Shown piece by piece: positions 9,481-18,238 of a stretch of 64,000 bases of DNA. Where the stretch lies: positions 53,439 through 117,438 of the forward strand of contig NZ_JANJZR010000006.1 in the NCBI RefSeq assembly GCF_024623065.1, written 5' to 3'. The stretch comes from Bacteroides acidifaciens. GTDB lineage: Bacteria; Bacteroidota; Bacteroidia; Bacteroidales; Bacteroidaceae. The notes below the pieces were generated by a model. That model was not told the origin of the DNA and made no database searches. It saw only the letters and a list, made by a program, of their open reading frames with translations. The translations under genes were made by a program, and so were the position numbers. Position 1 is the first letter of the stretch. The number at the start of each line of letters is the position of its first letter.

Positions 9481-9616
9481 CATATTATGCTTGTCTTTGT
9501 TTCAAGAAACTAATATGTAGAAGGCAATATAACCGTAGTTTGTATGTTAAGTCGGTAGATAACATATCTTTCGCAACTGGTATTATTGTTTTTTCCTGCC
9601 TTTATCGGTATTATTC

Positions 9617-9692
9617 CACTCTAGTGAACAGACCGTTGCACTTGAGTGAATAGACTTGTGCACTAGAGTGCATAAGCTTGTTCACTAGAGTG
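9617..9692. repeat. Four CACTnnAGTG palindromes at an exact 22-bp step
   Basis: CACTCTAGTG (9617), CACTTGAGTG (9639), CACTAGAGTG (9661) and CACTAGAGTG (9683) are each 22 bases apart. The spacers are related (AA or CA, then AGAC or AAGC), so the whole 22-bp unit is repeated, not just the word. Twenty-two bases is about two helical turns, which would put the four dyads on one face of the DNA. It is not a CRISPR: units are too short and have no unique spacers. Confidence 0.75.
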
Positions 9693-9724
9693 AAACGATA
9701 GAGATGTCTTATTGAGAATCTATT

Positions 9725-9840
9725 GATTATAGTAGTATAATCTTTGATTGCCAGCTAGTTATAATGAAAATGAACGGTGGCTTTATTGCAGTTCATTAAG
9801 CGTTAATGATTAGACTATGATGACATGTGATAATAAAGCC
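9725..9840. repeat. Further inverted repeats in the 9.3-10 kb gap
   Basis: GATTATA / TATAATC (9725-9742) is a tight hairpin. GGCTTTATT (9779-9787) is repeated inverted as AATAAAGCC (9832-9840) around 44 bases. Together with the arrays before them these fill most of the gap after the ATPase gene. From 9841 to 9996 I see nothing recognisable. Confidence 0.45.
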
Positions 9841-9996
9841 AAATGGACAGAACCAATCTTTCCTACTTCTTGTTTCTTATTTGTGGCAAGGGTAGTTATT
9901 ATTATATAGGTATGTAAATATCTGAAATATTTTTCAGTTTCAACATAAAACAGACTGTCGTCACTTTTAATATTATTTTTGCCGCTCAAATTTTAA

Positions 9997-10566
9997 AAAG
10001 CTGTACGCAGTAAAAGAGAAGTCGGTAAGTTAAACCGGGAGCTCAGACAGATACAGGGTGATTTGGACAACTATATCGCAACACTGGAAGCGCGCCGGAA
10101 GCCTTACACCGTTTCGGACATCATTATGAGGTCACACCTGCGCACATGGCACAGAGAGCTGATCTTGGAAAGGCGCGGCTGCACGCAGATGGGACAGGTG
10201 TGGGGCATCCCCTTGTCCGCTACGAAACGCTACCTCAGGTTCACGGCCCAAAAGTACGCCCCCGCCATCAAGAGGCTGAAAGAGGGCGGACTCTCTACGG
10301 CAGCGGTTGCCGCCGAATTCGGGCTGAACCCGGAAACTTTCCGCAAGTACCTGCACGAGCACGAGCCGGAACTGTCCGCCACGCTCGGTATGACCAGGCT
10401 GGAGAATGGGAGGACAGCGCTGCGTCGCAGTACGGAGAAATATGCCGAGGCTGTGCGGCTGAGGAAGCCGCACGTACAGCTATGGGTGGAGATACAACAA
10501 CCCGGACAGACTAAAAAGTATACAGAAGATTGCACTACATACCGTAATGTACTAAATAAGACATGA
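9997..10566 (+). pseudogene. GC-rich remnant of a mobile-element gene (HTH / integrase-like fragment)
   Basis: An open frame runs from a stop at 9994-9996 to 10566; the only start inside its first part is a TTG at 10063, giving 167 residues. The first segment (KREVGKLNRELRQIQGDL, DNYIATLEARRKPYTVSDII) resembles the N-terminal region of Bacteroides tyrosine integrases. After about 10130 the sequence changes to a helix-turn-helix-like part (STAAVAAEFGLNPETFRKYL, YAEAVRL). Base composition is clearly GC-richer than the flanks from about 10080 to 10480, then drops, and the last 35 residues look like out-of-register sequence. This suggests a scar of a departed element or a decayed gene. Assignment to integrase and HTH families is by eye and tentative. 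Confidence 0.45.
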
Positions 10567-10601
10567 GGCTGTCTGAAAAGTCGGTTTTAGACAGCCTCAT
10601 G
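10562..10601. terminator. Perfect 13-bp stem, bidirectional terminator-like
   Basis: CATGAGGCTGTCT (10562-10574) is exactly complementary to AGACAGCCTCATG (10589-10601) around a 14-base loop. It lies between the remnant gene (plus) and the end of the GH106 gene (minus), so it could stop both. The U-tracts are weak, so a transposon-end origin is also possible. Confidence 0.55.
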
Positions 10602-10649
10602 AAACTTTACTTTCTATGTGTAGCAGAAATCAAATAAGGGGATAGATAC

Positions 10650-13415
10650 TTACTCTTGTATAAAATCTACCGGAATCAACCGTACTTCACTATTCAAACC
10701 GGAAGGCATAGGAGCCCAATGTCCATAATCAGCCGGACGATATTTTAAATCTACAATATTGATTTCCTTGAATTTGCGCCACTGCACTCCCTGTCTGTCC
10801 AATTCTGCGATCCGATTCGCAGGGAGGTTAGTGACTTCTATCTCGATGTGGTTTTTTCCAGGTTTCAGGAATTGCCCTACCTTAAGCTGATAAGGCACTG
10901 CCCATACACAGCCTGCTTCCTGTCCGTTGATTCGGACACGGGCACTTTCGCGTACGTCTCCCAAGTCAAGAATCCAGTTGTCAGCTTTCAGAGCCGGCAA
11001 CTCAATATCCAAAGAATACACGCCGGTTCCCATATTTGTTTGGGCTGCCGGATGATCTATGTTTGTCCATGAACATGGACGGTCTATATCAAATGTACCC
11101 TGAATCTCCGGTTTACTTTCAGCAAAGTGCAATTTCCAGCCATGGTCCAGGCAAAGACTAAAGGGTTGTTCTTTTACATACTTCCACGGCTTGGATGCTT
11201 GTAAAGGTTGTCGGTATGTTTGCAGGATGATAGACTCGCCCGATTTTAATTGCAGATAGACTTGTGTCTTCCCGTCTACCTGACGCACTTTCGCTTCTCC
11301 ACATTCTCCGGTCATGGGGTTAAAGAGAGCGGCTGTTTTGGCATTTGTACCTAAAGTAATCCAGCCATCTACTCCTTTGTTCTGCAGTGAAGAGATGAAG
11401 TAATGATGTCCTGTGTCATTGACTCTCCGAATGGTCTGCAACCCGAATTTTGTTTTCATTTCTTCCGCAGGGATATGGCAACAGGCCAATGTACGTGCAT
11501 AATCCGTTCCGGTGATAATTTTACCTTTCCCAATCGGAGTGACGGTTGTTTCTGAAAACGATACGGCAGGCAGATTCTTCAAAGTCTGTTGATAACTTTT
11601 CCGTTTCTGTTCCAACTGACCATATCCCGGTACATCCGTCGGATAGTTTTCGAGGAATACAATGGTAGCTCCTTGCTTGGCCAGTTCATAAAGATGTGCC
11701 AGCACATCACTCGGCATCAAGTGCGCGGCAGGTACTACTAATGCTTTATAACCCGTTCCGCCCGATGTAACCAACTGTCCGTCCTTGAAACGGGTGCTGC
11801 GGATGAAGTTGTCAGAGATATAATCCCCGTCATATCCGCTGTTATTAATACGATGGATAGCATTGATAAATTTGGGAGCGAGTTTATCCATGTGGTGGAT
11901 GGTGAACAGTAACAATCGTCCCGGTTGCTCGCTCCACATGTCATAGACCGGAAGATAAATCAGGAAATCATTATCCGGCCGTCCCATTTGCAGAAAACTC
12001 TGACAACGGGTGATATAATTGAAGAACGAAGGAGCGTCACGCCAAATACTGTTCGTCGGGCTCATATTGATAGACGCATAGAACAGCCATCCGGGCCATT
12101 CGGCTTCTTTCGGAGAGTAAGGCGTCCCGTGGAAGAACATATGATTGACACCGGAAACGAACATCAAGTCCATATCCGGTTTGCATTGCGACAGGGAAGT
12201 GCGGAAATGTTCCGTCAGCCATGTAAATGTTTCGGAAGAAGTATACGTTTTTCCTGCAATATGAGCTGCCGAGGAGGCATATTTCAGCATAGACAGGTCC
12301 GAATCATTCTTCTTGGTCAGCGAATCCTGACGCAATCCTTCGATATGGAACTGCGACAGTCCGAAGCCTTCACATTCGGGAATATCTACGGCTGCGTAAA
12401 TATCAATCAGATTGCCGGGCGAACCATGTGCTTGGTTGCGGGTGATACTACCGTTTTTGTGTGCCCAGTCTGTCCATTGACAGGTGAAGTTTTCCAATAA
12501 CAAGTCGGAAATCGTCTCCCGGTAATCGGACACGATACGTTTGCTGACTTCCGGACGGCTTTCATCCAGAAATTCAGGGAAATGCTCTTCCAGCTTATAT
12601 CCCCGTCTGCGAGCGAACTGTTCCAGAAAATCATCCGTCCAGTCTGCTTGATAAACTTCGTATGAATCGTTGAAGAAAGTATGCGGATAGCTTGTCTTGC
12701 TACTCTTGAATGCACGGTCAAAGCGGGAAAGATAGTTCTTGACAGCTTTCTTTGACAGGTGGTTCATCACATATCCTTCTCCTCCCGGAGCTGCCCGTTT
12801 CACTTTCTGCCGTGTCTTTCCGATGTAAAGAACGATCACTTTCCATTTGCCGGCAGGTGCTTTCCATTGCAGCTTGTCTTTTTTTACGTGAGCAGTCAGG
12901 TTGATACATTTGCCTTTCTCATCGTATGCCATCACCCGGCTTAATACGGAATATGGCTGTTGTTTAGGGTCAGTCACGTTGATATCTTGTTCAATCTCTT
13001 TGCCGCCCTCTATTTCGTATGTCTGGAAGATAGCCTTGGTAGCCGCCTCTTCGATACTGACTTCAGGTCCGCCAAAAGGCCATCCGGTTCCGGTATTCAT
13101 ATCAATCTCCATACTCGTACGTTTTCCTTCCGCTTGTGTATGTTTAAGTATTTCCATCCAGCGGGGAGAAAGGAACTGAATTTCATTCGCGTCATTGCCT
13201 TGTACGCCATAGATAGGAGTAATTTCTACCGCTCCCATACCGGCACGTGCGTATTCTTCCAGATTATATGTCAGGTTCTTTTCGTCTACGGCACTTCCCA
13301 GCCACCACCATCTGGCTCCGGGACGTGCTTCCATCGGAGTGTCCGGCCATTGTTGTGCTTGCATTACTCCACCTGTGGCGAGCAGGCAAAGAACTATCCA
13401 TTGTCTTTTATTCAT
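10650..13415 (-). CDS. GH106 alpha-L-rhamnosidase
   Basis: This 921-residue protein has a signal peptide (residues 1-20, ending GVMQAQ). The mature start, PMEARPGARWWWLGSAVD, and then YARAGMGAVEITPIYG and MEIDMNTGTGWPFGGPEVS are hallmarks of GH106. A jelly-roll module rich in Trp/Arg ends the protein (LDLGDVRESARVRINGQEAG). GH106 enzymes release terminal alpha-L-rhamnose, in RG-I loci from backbone oligosaccharides in the periplasm. It is the last gene of the minus-strand operon: its ATG shares a base with the stop codon of the preceding GH28 gene, a TAATG arrangement that suggests translational coupling. A strong hairpin follows 50 bases after the stop. Confidence 0.9.
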   Translation of the reverse strand: MNKRQWIVLCLLATGGVMQAQQWPDTPMEARPGARWWWLGSAVDEKNLTYNLEEYARAGMGAVEITPIYGVQGNDANEIQFLSPRWMEILKHTQAEGKRTSMEIDMNTGTGWPFGGPEVSIEEAATKAIFQTYEIEGGKEIEQDINVTDPKQQPYSVLSRVMAYDEKGKCINLTAHVKKDKLQWKAPAGKWKVIVLYIGKTRQKVKRAAPGGEGYVMNHLSKKAVKNYLSRFDRAFKSSKTSYPHTFFNDSYEVYQADWTDDFLEQFARRRGYKLEEHFPEFLDESRPEVSKRIVSDYRETISDLLLENFTCQWTDWAHKNGSITRNQAHGSPGNLIDIYAAVDIPECEGFGLSQFHIEGLRQDSLTKKNDSDLSMLKYASSAAHIAGKTYTSSETFTWLTEHFRTSLSQCKPDMDLMFVSGVNHMFFHGTPYSPKEAEWPGWLFYASINMSPTNSIWRDAPSFFNYITRCQSFLQMGRPDNDFLIYLPVYDMWSEQPGRLLLFTIHHMDKLAPKFINAIHRINNSGYDGDYISDNFIRSTRFKDGQLVTSGGTGYKALVVPAAHLMPSDVLAHLYELAKQGATIVFLENYPTDVPGYGQLEQKRKSYQQTLKNLPAVSFSETTVTPIGKGKIITGTDYARTLACCHIPAEEMKTKFGLQTIRRVNDTGHHYFISSLQNKGVDGWITLGTNAKTAALFNPMTGECGEAKVRQVDGKTQVYLQLKSGESIILQTYRQPLQASKPWKYVKEQPFSLCLDHGWKLHFAESKPEIQGTFDIDRPCSWTNIDHPAAQTNMGTGVYSLDIELPALKADNWILDLGDVRESARVRINGQEAGCVWAVPYQLKVGQFLKPGKNHIEIEVTNLPANRIAELDRQGVQWRKFKEINIVDLKYRPADYGHWAPMPSGLNSEVRLIPVDFIQE

Positions 13416-14818
13416 TATTCTTTCGGTGTGTTATAGTATTCTATGTTTTCTGCGTCATCAGTTACAAAAAGCGGTCGTCCGTCCGGTTGTTCAAAATGGA
13501 AGCGGATACCGTCGAAAGTGATGTTCCGTGCATGGCGGACGTAAAATCCTTTAGCGGGAATAGTGCCGAACATCCAGGGTTCGGGATATACTTTCTCCTG
13601 TTCGGGCGGAATACGTTTGCCATCCTCTTCGCTATATCCTCCTTTATAATAGAGGTGGATATTTCGAAAAGTGACGTCCTCAATACATGCACCCGGCACT
13701 CCGCTGATGATGGAGGCATAACGGCTGTCGGCATCCCAAACGTTGATGTCGCTGATAAGGATACGTTTCATGGTGCCTACAGGCGTACTTTCCGGACTGC
13801 GCATACGTGCGCCCAGTCTTAGAAAGATAGGAGCATTGACGATATTCCTCATCGTGATATTGCTGATAACAATATCTTCCAGATGTCCTCCGTCTACGGT
13901 TTCCAATGCCAGCCCCCTGCAATGCTCAAAGATACAATTGGTAATCGCAATATTACGGAAGCCTCCGCTGCTTTCTGTTCCCAGTTTGATGCGTCCGGTG
14001 CGGTAACCATGATCGGGGGCTTGCGGCTCATCCAGTTGCCAGGTGCCATCCAATACACTTCCTTTATCATAACCGCTTACATAACAATCACTGATCGTCA
14101 CATTTTCCGTATCCTGGAAACGTCCTAAACCGTAGGATGCTTTCAATACAATGGCATCATCCCAGGGTGAGTTCACCGTGCATTGGCTGATACGTACATT
14201 CCGGCAACAATCAATATCGAATCCATCCCGGTTGGTATCTACTTTCAGATTCAAGATAGTCAGATGATCTACTCCTGTGGCAAGCAGGGCGAAATGTCCG
14301 CAATGCAGCATGGATAAATCTTTCAGAGTCACATTTCTACACTCCCTCAGGCTGATAGCCTTGTTGCCTACACCCGGCAGACGGCTTTCTTCGCGGGTCA
14401 GCCCTTTACCGTAGATAAGTCCGGGCCCACTGATCGTTATGTTCTCCAGCCCGATTCCCCAAATTAAAGAATTCTTCCAGTGGCTGTGTCCGAAATCCTG
14501 ATATTTGTTATGTTCATTTGGTTCGGCACTATCATATCCTTCTTCTTTTCCGGGAAAGGCGGCAAGAATACATGTACCTTGCTCCAGATACAAATGAATG
14601 TTACTTTTTAACCGGATAGAATAACAGGCATATTCTCCGGCTGGTAAGTAAACCGTACCTCCTCCGGCTTTTGCAGCTGCTTCAATTGCACGATTAATAG
14701 CAGGAGAATCGATGGTTTTTCCATCCGCTTTGGCTCCAAAGTCCTTAACGTTATAGATTGCTGCCTGCATATACAGGCAACCGGCGAGTAGGCTGAGTAG
14801 TAGATATATTCTTTTCAT
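13415..14818 (-). CDS. GH28 glycoside hydrolase (RG-I type), copy 1
   Basis: This 467-residue right-handed beta-helix enzyme has a signal peptide (LLSLLAGCLYMQAA) followed by the GH28 start YNVKDFGAKADGKTIDSPAI. The catalytic region reads NRDGFDIDCCRNVRIS and SPWDDAIVLKAS, supplying the conserved Asp residues. The usual GHG motif is replaced by LGTESSGGFRN, as is common in rhamnogalacturonan-active members. It would hydrolyse GalA linkages in RG-I oligosaccharides in the periplasm. The gene overlaps the GH106 start by one base and follows the short unknown gene by 33 bases, so it is in one operon. A Cys near the end of the signal region (AGCLYM) leaves a lipoprotein possible but unlikely. Confidence 0.88.
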   Translation of the reverse strand: MKRIYLLLSLLAGCLYMQAAIYNVKDFGAKADGKTIDSPAINRAIEAAAKAGGGTVYLPAGEYACYSIRLKSNIHLYLEQGTCILAAFPGKEEGYDSAEPNEHNKYQDFGHSHWKNSLIWGIGLENITISGPGLIYGKGLTREESRLPGVGNKAISLRECRNVTLKDLSMLHCGHFALLATGVDHLTILNLKVDTNRDGFDIDCCRNVRISQCTVNSPWDDAIVLKASYGLGRFQDTENVTISDCYVSGYDKGSVLDGTWQLDEPQAPDHGYRTGRIKLGTESSGGFRNIAITNCIFEHCRGLALETVDGGHLEDIVISNITMRNIVNAPIFLRLGARMRSPESTPVGTMKRILISDINVWDADSRYASIISGVPGACIEDVTFRNIHLYYKGGYSEEDGKRIPPEQEKVYPEPWMFGTIPAKGFYVRHARNITFDGIRFHFEQPDGRPLFVTDDAENIEYYNTPKE

Positions 14819-14851
14819 CTTTGTATGGATTTAAGCTAAATGGAGATACTA

Positions 14852-15448
14852 CTAGTTACCATTTTTACTATGTTTAGATTCATCAATCTTTGCAAAAAGA
14901 TCCGGCAACATAAAATAATTATAATCTGCTTGTGCATTTTGCTCGTAGAAACAGAAATAAAGTTTACTGTTTGCCGCGAGCGGGCAGCGCCCTACGAGGA
15001 CCGGACGATCTGTTCGTTTCCCCGATTCGTAAAGCAAGAGGGGAGTCTTGTCCTGGCGGCCGTTACTCAAACGGATATCTTCAGTGGGAGTGACTGCCTG
15101 CAAGGTGCGGAGTTTCATACTTTCACCATAATAGCAGGTGAAGGCTTGCCCTTCTACACTGAACACGTTTATATCCATGTCCGGCTGACAGTCTCCGAAA
15201 CTCCAGAATAAGTTGTCTGCCTGCTGCAAGGAGGTGACTGCTACTTCGAGAATAAAGCCGCGGCTATCGGGCAGGGCTTTCCATTGGAAATGGATCCCTT
15301 CTACTTTTTCTTTAGGCTTCAGCCAGTGGCTTTCATTTCCCTTCGATATTCCCAGCCGGAAAGTACCGGCAGGCGGAGTCAGGGATTGTGCCTGTACATT
15401 AATGAGCAAGATTCCCAGCAGTACGGTGGTCAGGAGTTGTTTCAGCAT
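14852..15448 (-). CDS. Short exported protein of unknown function (possible DUF4450-like fragment)
   Basis: The preferred start is the ATG at 15448, which opens directly on a signal peptide ([20 protein letters not shown]) and gives 198 residues; an upstream ATG at 15481 would add 11. The mature part reads [19 protein letters not shown], then [29 protein letters not shown] and PVLVGRCPL. These resemble a beta-sandwich piece of large Bacteroidetes DUF4450 proteins, but I hold this loosely. If that is right, it is only a fraction of the family length, because GH28 copy 1 starts 33 bases after its stop, so it may be a truncated relic kept in the operon. The preceding GH28 gene overlaps it by about 50 bases. 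No catalytic residues can be named. Confidence 0.6.
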   Translation of the reverse strand: MLKQLLTTVLLGILLINVQAQSLTPPAGTFRLGISKGNESHWLKPKEKVEGIHFQWKALPDSRGFILEVAVTSLQQADNLFWSFGDCQPDMDINVFSVEGQAFTCYYGESMKLRTLQAVTPTEDIRLSNGRQDKTPLLLYESGKRTDRPVLVGRCPLAANSKLYFCFYEQNAQADYNYFMLPDLFAKIDESKHSKNGN

Positions 15449-16922
15449 AGTTGAAGTGGATATTACTTTGTTCATTTTCATTTAGTTCAATAGCTTTTTT
15501 GTCTTTCATATCCAATGTTATTTCAGACAAATTGAAGTTTTTTGTATAGCAGATTTTCCCCGGTTTATGGGTCTGCGCTTCGATGGCATAAAGATAGAAA
15601 TTTTCCAGACGCAACGAGTCATTCCAGCCGGAAGCAGAGATAAATTCATCTACATTTTCTGCTTTGATCTTCGATACATACACATTGCGAAAGTGTGGAT
15701 AACCTTTTTCGGGTGGTGTTACCGGAGTCAGCATAACTCTCCAATGTTCCGGAATATCTTTCCCTTCATACTCTTTAGGTAATACACTGTAACTATAACT
15801 GGGATTCCAGTTCAGATCCGCAGCCAGTACGTGGCGGACTTTTTCTGCTTTTACATCGGTCATATAGATATTTTCGACCGTTCCTCCACGGTTCATGGCA
15901 CTCTTTAACCGTAGTACAGCCGAGGTGCCGACTGCTTGAAGGTTGTATCCCAATATATTCCGTATGCTGCCGGAGGTTTCGCTGCCACAGGTGATGAGAC
16001 CTGCACCTTTGCGGGCTATACAGTTGCGTATTACTATATTCTTCGTAGGGAGATTGACACGCAATCCGTCTGCGTCGCGTCCCGATTTGATACAAATATT
16101 ATCATCATTGCAATCGACGTCGCAGTTTTCAATCAGAATATTAGTGGACGAGTCGATGTCGATACCATCCGTACTGGGGCCGTGTCCTCCCAAGTTATTA
16201 TTGATGACCAGTCCGTCTATGGTGCAGTTATTGGAATAAAGAACCTGGCATCCCCAAAAGCCTGTCCGCATCAGGGTGAATCCTTTAAGAGTAACGTCCG
16301 AACTGCGTTCCACGAGAATACCCCGTACACGTTTACAGTCGTAATCCACAATCCAACGCAACCCTTTCTTTTCATATTCTTTCCGCATTTCCCAGTATTT
16401 ATCCCAGAATACTTTGCCCCGACAATCCAGCGTTCCCTCTCCACTGACGGCAGCGTTCTTTTCGTTGACAATGTTGATCACTGCTGACGGCCATGTCATT
16501 TCAATACCTGCAATTCGCGAGCGGAATTCGGGATAATGATGAATGTGAGGACTAGCCAGTAGAGTCACTCCTTTATCCAGTTGCAGGTTGACACCGCTTT
16601 TTACAAACAATGCTCCTGTCTGATAATATCCCGGTTGCAGGATGACCGTGCCTCCACCGGAGACGGAGCAACTGTCGATTGCTTTCTGGATAGCCTCCGT
16701 GCTGAGCACTGTGCTGTCTGCTACTGCGCCAAAAGAGTTGGCGGATAAGATAAGACTGTTTCCGGGCATTTGCCGGCTTCCTACACTGTCAGCCCATGAC
16801 AAATCCGGTTGTTGCGGTACTTGCCCCCATTCGAAGCTGTTGCTTCCTGCTTGTTTGGCTGGAGTACATGCTATAAAAAACGACCCCGCAACGAGTAGGG
16901 GAAGGATGTTTTTACTTTTCAT
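15399..16922 (-). CDS. GH28 glycoside hydrolase (RG-I type), lipoprotein-like, copy 2
   Basis: The start is taken as the ATG at 16922, since the longer frame begins with TTG. The N-terminus ([20 protein letters not shown]) is a lipoprotein signal with the Cys in [23 protein letters not shown] opens the beta-helix; [17 protein letters not shown] and [16 protein letters not shown] carry the catalytic Asp residues, and [16 protein letters not shown] replaces the usual His motif. Length (507) is normal for the group. It would hydrolyse RG backbone or decorated oligosaccharides; the lipid anchor allows the surface or the inner leaflet of the outer membrane. The gene follows CE12 by 21 bases and its tail overlaps the next gene, so the last 15 or so residues may be poorly constrained. 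Confidence 0.88.
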   Translation of the reverse strand: MKSKNILPLLVAGSFFIACTPAKQAGSNSFEWGQVPQQPDLSWADSVGSRQMPGNSLILSANSFGAVADSTVLSTEAIQKAIDSCSVSGGGTVILQPGYYQTGALFVKSGVNLQLDKGVTLLASPHIHHYPEFRSRIAGIEMTWPSAVINIVNEKNAAVSGEGTLDCRGKVFWDKYWEMRKEYEKKGLRWIVDYDCKRVRGILVERSSDVTLKGFTLMRTGFWGCQVLYSNNCTIDGLVINNNLGGHGPSTDGIDIDSSTNILIENCDVDCNDDNICIKSGRDADGLRVNLPTKNIVIRNCIARKGAGLITCGSETSGSIRNILGYNLQAVGTSAVLRLKSAMNRGGTVENIYMTDVKAEKVRHVLAADLNWNPSYSYSVLPKEYEGKDIPEHWRVMLTPVTPPEKGYPHFRNVYVSKIKAENVDEFISASGWNDSLRLENFYLYAIEAQTHKPGKICYTKNFNLSEITLDMKDKKAIELNENEQSNIHFNYAETTPDHRTAGNLAH

Positions 16923-16943
16923 ATAGGTCAATATTGGGATTCT

Positions 16944-18182
16944 TTAATTTCCGTCCGGTTTCTCTATTTCTGTGAAAGGTGATTCGTTCCAATGGAATGT
17001 ATTCACGTCATCCGGGTGTGCCGGGTCGTATGCCGGATCTATTTTCAAGTGTTTGGCTAACTCGGGTGCGGCTTTCTTCATACCTTCAATCACACACTGG
17101 GCTATCTGGTAAGCGCCATAAGGGTTAAAGTGGGTATTGTCTTCAAAAGCCTTGGTCTGTCCGGGATAAGTCCCTGCCGGATAGTGTACGAAGGCGCGTT
17201 TGGATGTTTCCGTGCCTAACGCTTCATATAATGTCCGAGTCATTTCGTTGAGGTCAATCAACGGCACATTCTCTTTGGCGGCCAGCCAACGCATAGCTTC
17301 CGGATAATCTTCGTGTGTGTCGCGGATATGTCCGGTCGCGTCAAAGCTCCGGCGTTGGGTGGGAGTAACCAGTACGGGGTGTGCTCCACGTGCCCGTGCT
17401 TCGTCGATGAAGGTTTTCAGACTGGTCATAAAAGAGTAGTAAGCTCCTTTTCCAGGACCTTTCTGCTTCTGATCGTTATGTCCGAACTCCATGAAGAGAT
17501 AATCGCCTTTCTTCATCTGGTTCAATGCTTTTTTCAAACGTCCTGCTCCGATAAAAGTATTGGCCGATTCACCGGATTCCGCATAATTGGCAATGCAAAC
17601 ATCTGTTCCGAAGAAATGAGGAATCATTTGTCCCCAGCTAGCCCAAGGCTCGTTGTCCTGGTCGACTACTGTACTGTTACCGCACAGAAAGACTGTGATA
17701 ACCGACGGATCGGCAGGTTCGATACGGATACTTTGACATACAGGTGCATCTCCATTAAATTCCAATGTCAGTTTATCATCCCAGTTCAGTTTCGCTTTCT
17801 CACGGGGTTTGATTCGTACATATTCTTTTTCGGAGATACGAGGGTTACGCTTATTGATGATAAATGTTTCGTCTACGAATTGTCCTTTTTTAGTTGGCAG
17901 GTTTTCAACAAACAGCCGGCGTGACTCACCTCTTACGATGGTCACTCCTGCCTGTTTTTTATTTCCCAGGCGTACGGTAACTTTGTAATTTCCGTCCGGA
18001 ACACGGACAGAGAAGAAGAAAGGTGATTTACTCCCTTTCTCGGGCGTGGCGGTGAGATCGTATCCGTATCCCGTCTCCTCGCTATATCGGGGGGCGTCCG
18101 ACAGTTGGTAGGTTCGGACTTTTTCTTGGGCATTGACGGTCATTGCAGTCAAGAGTAGTAAGCCTATGATAGTGGTTTTCAT
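16944..18182 (-). CDS. CE12 rhamnogalacturonan acetylesterase with N-terminal beta-domain
   Basis: After a signal peptide (ending LTAMTVNAQE) residues 20-150 form a beta-sandwich (SPFFFSVRVPDGNYKVTVRL), a common N-terminal partner of CE12. The SGNH domain follows: FLCGNSTVVDQDNEPWASWG holds the Ser, AESGESANTFIGAGR the Gly block, MEFGHNDQKQ the Asn, and DNTHFNPYGAYQ the Asp-His pair. CE12 removes acetyl groups from GalA of RG-I, opening the backbone to lyases and hydrolases. At 412 residues it has the usual two-domain length. It lies 56 bases after the GH2 gene and 21 before a GH28 gene, within the minus-strand operon. Confidence 0.9.
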   Translation of the reverse strand: MKTTIIGLLLLTAMTVNAQEKVRTYQLSDAPRYSEETGYGYDLTATPEKGSKSPFFFSVRVPDGNYKVTVRLGNKKQAGVTIVRGESRRLFVENLPTKKGQFVDETFIINKRNPRISEKEYVRIKPREKAKLNWDDKLTLEFNGDAPVCQSIRIEPADPSVITVFLCGNSTVVDQDNEPWASWGQMIPHFFGTDVCIANYAESGESANTFIGAGRLKKALNQMKKGDYLFMEFGHNDQKQKGPGKGAYYSFMTSLKTFIDEARARGAHPVLVTPTQRRSFDATGHIRDTHEDYPEAMRWLAAKENVPLIDLNEMTRTLYEALGTETSKRAFVHYPAGTYPGQTKAFEDNTHFNPYGAYQIAQCVIEGMKKAAPELAKHLKIDPAYDPAHPDDVNTFHWNESPFTEIEKPDGN

Positions 18183-18238
18183 TATAAGTAATATGAATGT
18201 ATATTAATTTATGTAATCCGTGCCTGATAATTTCCTTT

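Noticed and set aside
9617..9692. A short CRISPR array
   Set aside because: The unit is 22 bases with a 10-base word and related spacers; there are no unique spacers and no cas genes in the window.
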